64,000 nt of DNA from assembly GCA_965658615.1 (NCBI GenBank), contig CBFHSX010000002.1:28207-92206 (forward strand). The letters are read 5' to 3'. This DNA is from UBA8337 sp965658615. Its GTDB lineage: Bacteria; Pseudomonadota; Alphaproteobacteria; RS24. Of the stretch, positions 23,466 through 31,612 are shown piece by piece; the stretch's first letter is position 1; the number at the start of each line of letters is the position of its first letter. The notes beneath the pieces were generated by a model that was not told the origin of the DNA, made no database searches, and saw nothing but the letters and a program-made list of their open reading frames with translations. Both the position numbers and the translations under genes were made by a program.

Positions 23466-24619
23466 TGAATAAAAAACTGCCCCTGCTGATCGTTTTGTGC
23501 CTCGCTTTTGCGGGCCCGCCTGCCATGGCGCAAGACAGTTCCGAAAAAAAGCTCGAGCGGCTTTCCGATGAGATTAAAGACCGCAAAGCCAAGCAAGCAG
23601 CGCTGCAAGCCGAGGCCGAGCGTTTGCGCAAGCAAGCGGCCGGATTGAAAAAACGCGTCATTGCGCTGGCCAAGGATTTGCAAAATATCGATGCCGAGCG
23701 CGACCGGCTGGAAGAACGCCTGTCGGAATTGGCAGTGACGGAAAATCAACTGGACGCCGATTTACAAGAAGACCGCGCCGCGCTATCGCGCTTATTGGCC
23801 GGCTTGCAAGCCATGCAGCAACAGCCGGCGCCGGCTTTTGCCGTGCATGCGGAGGATGCGCTGCGCGCCGTGCAGGGGGCGTTGACCGTCTCTGCCGTGG
23901 TGCCGCACATGCAAAGCCGCGCCGATGACTTGCGCGATCGCTTGACCGAATTGGCCGCCATTCGCCGCCGCATGGATAAACAATCGGCAGCGCTCTTGGA
24001 GGCGGAAGAAGACGCGGCAACAGCAAGGCGGGATTTGGATGCCGCTTTGGCGCAGAAAAAAGCGGCGGAAGAAAAAACCCGCCAAGATGCCGCCAGCGAG
24101 GCGGCAGCGATCAAACGGCTGGTGCGCGAGGCGCGCGATTTGCGCGATTTGGCGCAAAAACTGACCCGCCGCAATAGCGGCAAAGCGCCGCGTGTGACCG
24201 GCAATGGGGCGTTTTCCCGCGCCCGCGGTCTGGTGCCGCTGCCGGTGCGCGGCGACATAGCAACGCGTTTCGGCGCGCGCAATGAAAATGGCGTGACACA
24301 GCAAGGTGTGTCAATCGCGGCACGGCCCGGCGCCCAAGTCACCGCGCCCTATGACGCGCAGGTTTTATATAGCGGCCCGTTCCGGCAATATGGCGAGATT
24401 GTCATTTTGGGGCTGGAAGGCGGGTTTCAGATGATCCTGGCCGGTCTCACACAAGCCGATGGCTTTGTCGGGCAAGCGCTTTTGGCGGGCGAACCGATCG
24501 GTGTTTTGGCCGATGAAAATCAATTGGGGGCTTCGTCTTCCGGCCGCAGTCAGCTATATATGGAATTAAGATATAAGGGTGACCCGATCGATCCGGCGCC
24601 CTGGCTTAAACTGGGTTAA
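23465..24619 (+). CDS. envC: EnvC-like murein hydrolase activator
   Basis: Periplasmic activator of amidases in cell separation. 384 residues: signal peptide (LPLLIVLCLAFAGPPAMAQ), long coiled coil at about 25-230, then a C-terminal LytM/M23 domain. The domain is degenerate: the first zinc-ligand segment reads GVSIAARPGAQV without His, and the usual LHFEIR segment reads LYMELRYKG, so it should bind and activate rather than cut, as EnvC does. Between rlmH and ctpA, the usual alphaproteobacterial order. Confidence 0.92.
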   Translation: MNKKLPLLIVLCLAFAGPPAMAQDSSEKKLERLSDEIKDRKAKQAALQAEAERLRKQAAGLKKRVIALAKDLQNIDAERDRLEERLSELAVTENQLDADLQEDRAALSRLLAGLQAMQQQPAPAFAVHAEDALRAVQGALTVSAVVPHMQSRADDLRDRLTELAAIRRRMDKQSAALLEAEEDAATARRDLDAALAQKKAAEEKTRQDAASEAAAIKRLVREARDLRDLAQKLTRRNSGKAPRVTGNGAFSRARGLVPLPVRGDIATRFGARNENGVTQQGVSIAARPGAQVTAPYDAQVLYSGPFRQYGEIVILGLEGGFQMILAGLTQADGFVGQALLAGEPIGVLADENQLGASSSGRSQLYMELRYKGDPIDPAPWLKLG

Positions 24620-24660
24620 AACAGGCCGCTGCGCCCGCGGGCCACCGGAAAGGCAAAAAG

Positions 24661-25983
24661 ATGAAACACATATTGCGCGCAAGCCTTGCATTGGCGTTTT
24701 TGTTGGCAAGTACGCCGGCTGCTTTGGCGACACAGGATGACGAGCGTGAGCTTTACGAACAATTGACCTTGTTTGGCGATGTGCTGGAACAGGTGCGGCG
24801 CAATTACGTCGACGCGCCCTCCGATAAAGAGCTCATCGAGGCGGCGCTATCGGGCATGATGACCTCTTTGGACCCGCACAGCTCATATATGCCGCCGAAA
24901 AATTTCGAGGATATGCAAGTCGAGACCAAGGGCGAATTTGGCGGGCTTGGCATTGAAGTGACGATGGAAAACGGTCTGGTGAAAGTCATTGCGCCGATCG
25001 ATGACACACCGGCCAGCCGCGCCGGCATGCGGCCCAATGATTTGATCTCCGAGCTGGACGGCAAGCCGATTATGGGCCTTACCCTGTCGGATGCGGTGGA
25101 GTTGATGCGCGGGAAAAAAGGCACCCCGATTACGCTGACTGTGCTGCGCGAGGGCGAGGATGAGCCGCTGGAGATTCGCATTGTGCGCGACACCATCCGC
25201 ATTCGCGCCGTGCGCACGCGCATTGAAGGCCCGCAGGAAAACATTGCCTATATTCGCCTGACGACCTTTAACCAGCAGACCACGAAAAACCTCAAAAAAG
25301 CCTTTAACGAGCTGCCGGCCGAGATCGGCGGCAAGGATTTGGCCGGTTATATTATCGATCTCAGAAACAATCCCGGCGGCCTGCTGCGCGAGGCCATTTC
25401 CGTCTCTGACACCATGCTGGATCGCGGCGAGATTGTTTCAACACGCGGGCGCAATGATGATGACAGTTCGCGCTTTTCGGCACGGCGCGGCGATATGGCC
25501 AAGGGGCTACCGATTATTGTGATGATTAATGGCGGCTCGGCATCGGCCTCGGAAATTGTCGCCGGCGCGCTGCAGGACCATCATCGCGCCATTATTTTGG
25601 GCACGCAAAGCTTCGGCAAGGGCTCGGTGCAATCGATTATGCCGCTCGGCAATAATGGCGCGCTGCGCATGACCACGGCGCGTTATTTCACCCCGTCGGG
25701 CCGCTCTATCCAGGCCAAAGGCATCACGCCGGATATTCTGGCCGAACAAGAATTGCCGGAAAATCTGAAAAACCGCAAAGGCCGCCGCGAGGCCGATTTG
25801 CGCGGCGCGCTTGACGGCAAGGATATTGACGGCTCCTCAAATAGCGAACCGGAAAAGAAAAAGCGCAAAAACGCCATTGCCTTCATCCCGCCGGAGCCGG
25901 CCGATGACGCACAATTGCAAAAAGCCATCCAGATTCTGCTCGGCCTGCAAAAAGCCGCAGCGGGCGAGATCCCGGCGTCGTAA
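24661..25983 (+). CDS. ctpA: C-terminal processing peptidase, S41 family
   Basis: Periplasmic serine protease with a PDZ domain, 440 residues. Signal peptide (ASLALAFLLASTPAALA), PDZ at about 90-180 (GGLGIEVTMENGLVKV), protease core with NNPGGLLREAI, GSASASEIVAGALQ (catalytic Ser) and FGKGSVQ (catalytic Lys). A charged C-terminal tail follows. Likely trims periplasmic proteins or controls murein hydrolases, and its place next to envC fits that. Confidence 0.95.
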   Translation: MKHILRASLALAFLLASTPAALATQDDERELYEQLTLFGDVLEQVRRNYVDAPSDKELIEAALSGMMTSLDPHSSYMPPKNFEDMQVETKGEFGGLGIEVTMENGLVKVIAPIDDTPASRAGMRPNDLISELDGKPIMGLTLSDAVELMRGKKGTPITLTVLREGEDEPLEIRIVRDTIRIRAVRTRIEGPQENIAYIRLTTFNQQTTKNLKKAFNELPAEIGGKDLAGYIIDLRNNPGGLLREAISVSDTMLDRGEIVSTRGRNDDDSSRFSARRGDMAKGLPIIVMINGGSASASEIVAGALQDHHRAIILGTQSFGKGSVQSIMPLGNNGALRMTTARYFTPSGRSIQAKGITPDILAEQELPENLKNRKGRREADLRGALDGKDIDGSSNSEPEKKKRKNAIAFIPPEPADDAQLQKAIQILLGLQKAAAGEIPAS

Positions 25984-25985
25984 TC

Positions 25986-26525
25986 ATGGCTGAGACGACC
26001 TCGCGCTATGCAGTGCCGGATTTCCCGCCCGGGCATCCGGCTCTTAAATTGAGCTATCGGCCCTGCGCCGGTGTGGTGCTGTTTAATCATGAGGGCAAAG
26101 TGTTTTGCGGCAAACGCCGGGCCGATAAGCTGCCGGCCGACGCGCCGCTTTGGCAATTGCCGCAAGGCGGCATTGACGAGGGCGAGACGCCTTTAGTGGC
26201 TGCTTTTCGCGAACTGGCTGAGGAAACCGGCGTTACCCAAGCAGAGCTGCTCTACGAACTGCCCGATTGGCTGGCCTATGACCTACCGGCCGATCTTATC
26301 GGCACGGCTCTGAAAGGCAAGTTTCGCGGCCAGAAGCAGAAATGGTTCGCCATGCGGTTTTTGGGACGCGATGCGGATATTGATCTGGCGGCGCATACAC
26401 AAATCGAATTTGACGATTGGGCGTGGCGCACGCTGGATGAATGTGTCGATTTGGTCATTGATTTCAAAAAGCCGATATATGCCGAGCTGGCCCGCCGCTT
26501 CGCCTTTCTGGCACAGGATTTATAA
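25986..26525 (+). CDS. rppH: RNA pyrophosphohydrolase (Nudix)
   Basis: Removes pyrophosphate from mRNA 5' ends to start decay. 179 residues with YRPCAGVVLFN, LWQLPQGGIDEGE and the Nudix box ending FRELAEETG, plus KQKWFAMRF typical of RppH/IalA. Two bases after ctpA; its TAA overlaps the ATG of the next gene. Confidence 0.94.
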   Translation: MAETTSRYAVPDFPPGHPALKLSYRPCAGVVLFNHEGKVFCGKRRADKLPADAPLWQLPQGGIDEGETPLVAAFRELAEETGVTQAELLYELPDWLAYDLPADLIGTALKGKFRGQKQKWFAMRFLGRDADIDLAAHTQIEFDDWAWRTLDECVDLVIDFKKPIYAELARRFAFLAQDL

Positions 26526-27475
26526 TGCGCGTACCGGTCATTGATTTTGCCGGCTTTGCTGATGGCGCGCCGGGCGCACGCCAAAGCGTGGCCGATGCAA
26601 TCGGCGCGGCGTGCCGCGATACCGGCTTTTTCGTGCTGGCCAATCATGGGTTGGAGCGTCGGGTCAGTGATGCGGCATTTGACGCAGCGGCAGCGTTTTT
26701 CGACCTGCCCGTGGCTGAGAAACAAAAGATTTCCATCGATCAATCGCCCTGCCATCGGGGCTGGTATGGCCTCGGCGGCGAGGTGCTGGATGCCCGCACG
26801 CAACCGGCGGGGGATATGAAAGAGGGGCTGAAAATCGGCCGCGATCTGCCGCTCGATCACCCTATGGTGGTGGCGCAGACGCCGCTTCACGGACCTAATC
26901 AATGGCCTGACAATGCCGATTTTATCGCCATTATGAAGGCTTGCTATGCGGCTTGCGAGACGCTGTCGCGCCAGATTATGCAGGCCTTTGCTCTGTCGCT
27001 CGGGCTGGCTGATGATTATTTTGCGCCGATGCTGAAACTGCCCATGGCGACCCTATCGCCGCTGCGCTACCCGCCGCAAAACGGCGCGGATATTGGCGCC
27101 GGTGCGCATACGGATTTCGGCTGCCTGACGCTCTTGCTGCAGCGCGATGAGGCGGGACTGGAAATTCAATTGCCGGATGGTGACTGGCTGGCCCTGCCTT
27201 GCGCGCCGCAGCAGATTATCGTGAATATTGGTGATATGATGGCGCGCTGGAGCAATAATCGCTATGCCTCGACGCGCCACCGCGTGGTCAATAAAAGCGG
27301 CAGGGCGCGGCACAGCATGGCGTTTTTCTTCGATCCCGATGCCGACGCCGATCTGTCGCCTCTGCCCGGTTGTTTGGCCGCCGGTGACACGCCGCATTTT
27401 CCACCTGCCAGCTGCCTTGAGCATTTATTGATGAAAATCGATGCCAGCTTTGCCTATCGCCAGGAGACATTATGA
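26525..27475 (+). CDS. 2-oxoglutarate/Fe(II) oxygenase, isopenicillin N synthase-like
   Basis: Non-heme iron oxygenase, 316 residues. N-terminal DIOX_N part (VPVIDFAGF, CRDTGFFVLANHGLE); the core has the iron triad HTD (about residue 196-198) and the later His in STRHRVVN, and the cosubstrate motif RHS. Substrate unknown; relatives act on flavonoids, ethylene precursors, beta-lactam precursors and small metabolites. The start overlaps rppH (TAATG) and the stop overlaps purU (ATGA), so it is co-translated with purU. Confidence 0.9.
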   Translation: MRVPVIDFAGFADGAPGARQSVADAIGAACRDTGFFVLANHGLERRVSDAAFDAAAAFFDLPVAEKQKISIDQSPCHRGWYGLGGEVLDARTQPAGDMKEGLKIGRDLPLDHPMVVAQTPLHGPNQWPDNADFIAIMKACYAACETLSRQIMQAFALSLGLADDYFAPMLKLPMATLSPLRYPPQNGADIGAGAHTDFGCLTLLLQRDEAGLEIQLPDGDWLALPCAPQQIIVNIGDMMARWSNNRYASTRHRVVNKSGRARHSMAFFFDPDADADLSPLPGCLAAGDTPHFPPASCLEHLLMKIDASFAYRQETL

Positions 27476-28311
27476 ACAAATATATCCTCAGCCTTTCCTG
27501 CCCCGACCGGGCCGGCATTGTCGCCGCCATCAGCACAGTCTTATCTGATAGCGGTTTGAATATTGTTGAAAGCCAGCAATATGGCGATAGCGAAACCGGC
27601 CGGTTTTTCATGCGCATCGGCTTTGAGGGCATGATTGAGCTGGCCGCCGCGCAGGCCCTTATCGAGGGCCCGGCGCGCAGCTTCGATATGGAGTGGCAAT
27701 TATTCGATGCAGCGCATCGCCCGCGGGTGCTCGTGCTTTTGTCGAAATTCGACCATTGCCTGATCGATTTGATTTATCGCCAGCAAGTCGGCAGCCTTAA
27801 AATGGATATTGCCGCGATTGCGTCGAACCATAATGTCGGCCAAAGCTGGGCCGAGGGGGCGGGGCTGCCCTATCATAAGCTTGGCGGGCGCGAGACCAAG
27901 GCCGAAAACGAGGCGCGGCTCAGCCAAATTATTGCCGATGAGGGCATTGAGCTGGTCATATTGGCGCGCTATATGCAAATTCTGACAGCTGATTTTGTCG
28001 CCGCGCATGGCGGACGCATTATCAATATCCATCATAGCTTTCTGCCCAGCTTTAAAGGTGCCGAGCCCTATAGCCAAGCGCATCAGCGCGGCGTCAAGCT
28101 GATCGGCGCCACGGCGCATTTCGTCACTGCTGATTTGGATGAGGGGCAGATTATCGCCCAAGGCGTCGAGCCGGTGCGCCATGACATGTCAGTCGCCGAT
28201 TTTATCGATGTCGGGCGCGATACGGAGCGGCGTACATTGGCCCGCGCCGTCAATGCGTTTATCGAGCGTCGCGTGTTTATGAACGGCCAGAAAACCGTCG
28301 TTTTTGACTGA
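27472..28311 (+). CDS. purU: Formyltetrahydrofolate deformylase
   Basis: Hydrolyses 10-formyl-THF to formate and THF, balancing one-carbon pools. 279 residues: ACT domain at 1-80 (LSCPDRAGIVAAIS), then a formyltransferase-like domain with the catalytic Asn/His in INIHHSFLPSFKGA and Asp in HFVTADLDEGQIIAQ. Last gene of the obgE-started run; no terminator stem is visible after it. Confidence 0.94.
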   Translation: MNKYILSLSCPDRAGIVAAISTVLSDSGLNIVESQQYGDSETGRFFMRIGFEGMIELAAAQALIEGPARSFDMEWQLFDAAHRPRVLVLLSKFDHCLIDLIYRQQVGSLKMDIAAIASNHNVGQSWAEGAGLPYHKLGGRETKAENEARLSQIIADEGIELVILARYMQILTADFVAAHGGRIINIHHSFLPSFKGAEPYSQAHQRGVKLIGATAHFVTADLDEGQIIAQGVEPVRHDMSVADFIDVGRDTERRTLARAVNAFIERRVFMNGQKTVVFD

Positions 28312-28340
28312 TTGTTAAAACTGAACGCGCCCTATTATAC

Positions 28341-28377
28341 AAATATTTTTGGAATTCAAAATATTTCCATATGATAT
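28341..28377 (+). promoter_or_regulatory. AT-rich promoter and inverted repeat before cysD
   Basis: AAATATTTT (28341-28349) and AAAATATTT (28358-28366) form a perfect 9-base inverted repeat with an 8-base centre. It overlaps a possible -35 TTGGAA (28349-28354), followed after 17 bases by TGATAT (28372-28377). The stretch 28335-28395 is strikingly AT-rich compared with its surroundings. A regulator binding here could control sulfate activation. Confidence 0.5.
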
Positions 28378-28432
28378 TTGTATTTTATGTATTTCTGGGC
28401 TAAAAAGCGACAAAGATACGGAGGCGTGCGAT

Positions 28433-29329
28433 ATGGAACTGACCCATTTGCAGCGGCTGGAAGCCGAAAGCATTCAAATTATGCGTGAAGTGGTGGCCGA
28501 GGCAGAAAAGCCGGTCATGCTATATAGCGTCGGCAAAGACAGCGCCGCCATGCTGCATGTCGCCAAAAAAGCGTTTTTTCCGTCGCCGCCGCCCTTTCCC
28601 TTGCTGCATGTCGATACGACGTGGAAGTTTCGCGATATGTATGCCTTGCGCGAAAAAGCCGCGCACGATGCCGGTATGGAATTGCTGGTGCATCAAAACC
28701 CGGAAGCCAAGGAACAAGGGATTAACCCATTTGACCATGGCAGCCTGCATACGGATATGTGGAAGACGCAAGGTCTGAAGCAAGCGCTCGATCACTATGG
28801 TTTCGATGTCGCCTTTGGCGGCGCGCGCCGCGATGAAGAAAAATCGCGGGCCAAGGAACGTGTGTTTTCCTTCCGCTCGCAAAACCATCGGTGGGACCCG
28901 AAAAACCAGCGGCCGGAATTATGGAATCTGTATAATGCTCAAAAAGCCAAGGGCGAGAGCATTCGCGTGTTTCCCATGTCGAACTGGACCGAGCTCGATA
29001 TTTGGCAATATATCCATTTGGAGAATATCGAGATTGTGCCGCTTTATTACGCCGCGCCGCGCCCGACGGTTGAACGCGACGGCATGTTGCTCATGGTCGA
29101 TGATGAGCGCTTCCCGTTAAAAGACGGCGAAGTGCCGGTTGAGCGCTCCATCCGCTTCCGCACTTTGGGCTGTTACCCGCTGACCGGCGCGGTAGAAAGC
29201 AGCGCCGCCACACTGCCCGAAATCATCCAAGAAATGCTCTTAACCACCACATCGGAACGCCAAGGCCGCGCCATTGACCATGATGCGAGCGCCTCGATGG
29301 AAAAGAAAAAACAAGAGGGGTATTTCTAA
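28433..29329 (+). CDS. cysD: Sulfate adenylyltransferase small subunit
   Basis: ATP sulfurylase catalytic subunit making adenylyl sulfate (APS). ATG 28433 (MELTHLQRLEAES) is chosen because GGAGG precedes it and the family starts here; the frame is open to 28349 but that part is AT-rich leader. 298 residues with the PP-loop-type SVGKDSAAML, HVDTTWKF, FGGARRDEEKSRAKER and RTLGCYPLTGAVES. Its TAA overlaps the cysNC ATG. Confidence 0.96.
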   Translation: MELTHLQRLEAESIQIMREVVAEAEKPVMLYSVGKDSAAMLHVAKKAFFPSPPPFPLLHVDTTWKFRDMYALREKAAHDAGMELLVHQNPEAKEQGINPFDHGSLHTDMWKTQGLKQALDHYGFDVAFGGARRDEEKSRAKERVFSFRSQNHRWDPKNQRPELWNLYNAQKAKGESIRVFPMSNWTELDIWQYIHLENIEIVPLYYAAPRPTVERDGMLLMVDDERFPLKDGEVPVERSIRFRTLGCYPLTGAVESSAATLPEIIQEMLLTTTSERQGRAIDHDASASMEKKKQEGYF

Positions 29330-31269
29330 TGGCCAAGGATAGTGGGATTGAGAGTGAGATTTACAAAGCCGATGCGCTGATTGCGGAAGATATTGACGCC
29401 TATCTGGAGACGCACCAGCACAAATCCATGCTGCGCTTTATTACCTGCGGCTCGGTTGATGACGGCAAATCGACGCTTATCGGGCGGCTTTTATACGACA
29501 GCAAGATGATTTTTGAAGACCAGCTTGCCAGCCTTGAAGCCGATAGCAAGAGATTGGGCACACAAGGACAAGAGATCGATTTCGCCCTATTGGTCGATGG
29601 TCTGGCGGCCGAGCGCGAACAGGGCATTACCATTGATGTCGCCTATCGGTTTTTCGCTACGCAAAAACGCAAATTCATTGTCGCCGACACGCCGGGCCAT
29701 GAGCAATATACGCGCAATATGGTGACCGGTGCCTCGACCGCCGATCTGGCAATTATTCTGATCGATGCGCGCCAAGGCGTGCTGACCCAAACGCGACGGC
29801 ATAGCTTTCTTGTCCACCTTATGGGCATTAAGCAGATTGTGCTGGCGGTCAATAAAATGGATCTGGTTGATTATAGCCAGGCGCGTTTTGACGAGATTGT
29901 CGCCGATTATCGCAGCTTCGCCGATGCCGCCGGCATTGGTGATTTTACCGCCATCCCGCTTTCCGGTCTGGCCGGCGATAATGTGACGGCAAACAGTGCC
30001 AATATGGCGTGGTATGACGGCCCGGCGCTGATGCCACATTTGGAAGATGTGCCGCTGGACAACGCGCAAGGCTCTGGCGGGGATTTCCTTATGCCGGTGC
30101 AATGGGTCAATCGCCCCAATCTCGATTTTCGTGGCTTTGCCGGACAAATCGCCGCCGGCAGCGTGAAGCCGGGCGATAATGTGCGTATTGTGCCATCGGG
30201 CAAAAACACCAGCATTAAATCAATTGTCACTATGGCGGCAGATGGCAGCCGCCTCGATCTTGATCGGGCGCAAGCCGGACAATCGGTGACGTTGACGCTC
30301 GAGGATGAGGTGGATTGCTCGCGCGGCGATGTCATCGCCCATGCCGACACGCCGCCCGGTGCAGCCGACCAATTTGAGGCCAGCATTGTCTGGATGGATG
30401 AACAAGCGCTCTTACCGGGGCGCCAATATGCCATGAAAATCGGCACGCAAACCGTCAATGCCAGTATTAACGCGCCAAAATATGTCATTAATGTCAATGA
30501 CCTACAGCATTTGGCCGCGAAAACGCTGCAGTTGAACGATATTGGCGTCACCGAATTGCGCACTGATAAGCCGGTGGTCTTTACCGCCTTTGGCGAGACA
30601 CCGGCGCTTGGCAGTTTCATCCTCATTGACAAAATGACCCATGCGACGGTTGCCGCCGGCATGCTGCATTTCGCCCTCAGGCGGGCGCAAAATGTGCATT
30701 GGCAAGCCGCCGATATTGACCGCGCCGCCCATGCCGGATTGAAAAACCAAAAGCCGCTTGTCCTCTGGTTTACCGGCCTATCGGGATCGGGCAAATCGAC
30801 CATTGCCAATGAGGTTGAAAAACGTCTGCACATAATGAACCGCCACACCATGCTGCTGGATGGTGATAATGTGCGCCACGGGCTGAACAAGGATTTGGGC
30901 TTTACCGAAGCCGATCGGGTGGAAAATATCCGCCGCATTGGCGAGGTCGCCAAATTAATGACCGATGCCGGGCTGATTGTGCTGACCGCCTTTATTTCAC
31001 CGTTCCGCGCCGAGCGCGACATGGTGCGGGCCATGTTGCCGGAAGGCGAGTTTGTCGAGATTTTTGTCGATACGCCGCTTGAGGTCGCCGAGGCCCGCGA
31101 TGTCAAAGGGCTGTATAAAAAAGCCCGCGCCGGGGAGCTGAAAAACTTCACCGGCATTGATAGCCCTTATGAGGCTCCCGAAGCTGCCGAGATACGGGTC
31201 AATACGACAGAAAAATCTGCCGCCGAAGCGGCTGATGAGATTATCAGAGGATTAATTGGCCGCATTTAG
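29329..31269 (+). CDS. cysNC: Fused sulfate adenylyltransferase large subunit / APS kinase
   Basis: Bifunctional enzyme of 646 residues. The N-terminal CysN GTPase (about 1-450) has GSVDDGKSTLIGRLL, DTPGHEQYTRNM and NKMDLVD; it drives APS synthesis with CysD. The C-terminal CysC domain (about 470-646) has a P-loop FTGLSGSGKST, LDGDNVRHGLN and ISPFRAERD, phosphorylating APS to PAPS. Fusion of this kind (NodQ/CysNC) is common in Proteobacteria. No PAPS reductase is in the window. Confidence 0.96.
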   Translation: MAKDSGIESEIYKADALIAEDIDAYLETHQHKSMLRFITCGSVDDGKSTLIGRLLYDSKMIFEDQLASLEADSKRLGTQGQEIDFALLVDGLAAEREQGITIDVAYRFFATQKRKFIVADTPGHEQYTRNMVTGASTADLAIILIDARQGVLTQTRRHSFLVHLMGIKQIVLAVNKMDLVDYSQARFDEIVADYRSFADAAGIGDFTAIPLSGLAGDNVTANSANMAWYDGPALMPHLEDVPLDNAQGSGGDFLMPVQWVNRPNLDFRGFAGQIAAGSVKPGDNVRIVPSGKNTSIKSIVTMAADGSRLDLDRAQAGQSVTLTLEDEVDCSRGDVIAHADTPPGAADQFEASIVWMDEQALLPGRQYAMKIGTQTVNASINAPKYVINVNDLQHLAAKTLQLNDIGVTELRTDKPVVFTAFGETPALGSFILIDKMTHATVAAGMLHFALRRAQNVHWQAADIDRAAHAGLKNQKPLVLWFTGLSGSGKSTIANEVEKRLHIMNRHTMLLDGDNVRHGLNKDLGFTEADRVENIRRIGEVAKLMTDAGLIVLTAFISPFRAERDMVRAMLPEGEFVEIFVDTPLEVAEARDVKGLYKKARAGELKNFTGIDSPYEAPEAAEIRVNTTEKSAAEAADEIIRGLIGRI

Positions 31270-31274
31270 CCAAT

Positions 31275-31313
31275 AAAAAGGGCGCCGCCTCGAAAGAGGG
31301 GCGCCCGTTTTAG
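31275..31313. terminator. Bidirectional terminator between cysNC and atpC
   Basis: GGGCGCC (31280-31286) pairs with GGCGCCC, and inner CCTC with GAGG around GAAA. It has an A run on the left and a T run on the right, placed between two convergent operons. Confidence 0.8.
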
Positions 31314-31328
31314 GTTCATTGAAAGCGC

Positions 31329-31589
31329 TTACGCTTCGCTGATCGTTTCGGCCAATACCGTAACGCCCTCGGGTGTTACATCGGCAAAGCCACCATCCAG
31401 CTCATAGCTTTGCGTGGTGCCGTCATTTTCAACCACTAATGTGCCCGGGCGGATCATCGCCATGACCGGGCTGTGATTGGGCAGCACGCCGAAATCGCCT
31501 TCGCTGCCCGGGATCTGTACGCTATCGACTTCAGCCGATACCACCAGACGCTCGGGGCTTACCAGATCAAATTTCAGCTTATTGGCCAT
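31329..31589 (-). CDS. atpC: ATP synthase epsilon subunit, beta-domain-only form
   Basis: Central-stalk subunit of F1. Only 86 residues, against about 130-140 usual. The N-terminal beta-sandwich is intact (KFDLVSPERLVVSAEVDSV, GSEGDFGVLPNHSPVMAMI, DGGFADVTPEGVTVLAE), but the protein stops at ETISEA, so the C-terminal helical hairpin that inhibits ATP hydrolysis is missing. The stop is followed directly by the terminator region, with no out-of-frame remnant noticed. Last gene of the operon. Confidence 0.95.
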   Translation of the reverse strand: MANKLKFDLVSPERLVVSAEVDSVQIPGSEGDFGVLPNHSPVMAMIRPGTLVVENDGTTQSYELDGGFADVTPEGVTVLAETISEA

Positions 31590-31612
31590 CAGACTATCCT
31601 ATTTAAAGCGCC

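Noticed and set aside
28349..28432. N-terminal extension of cysD from 28349
   Set aside because: The extension is translated from an AT-rich promoter region, and the ATG at 28433 has GGAGG and the family start.
29907..31157. 416-codon minus-strand open frame opposite cysNC
   Set aside because: Ser/Arg/Pro-rich shadow of cysNC; no motif or start signal.
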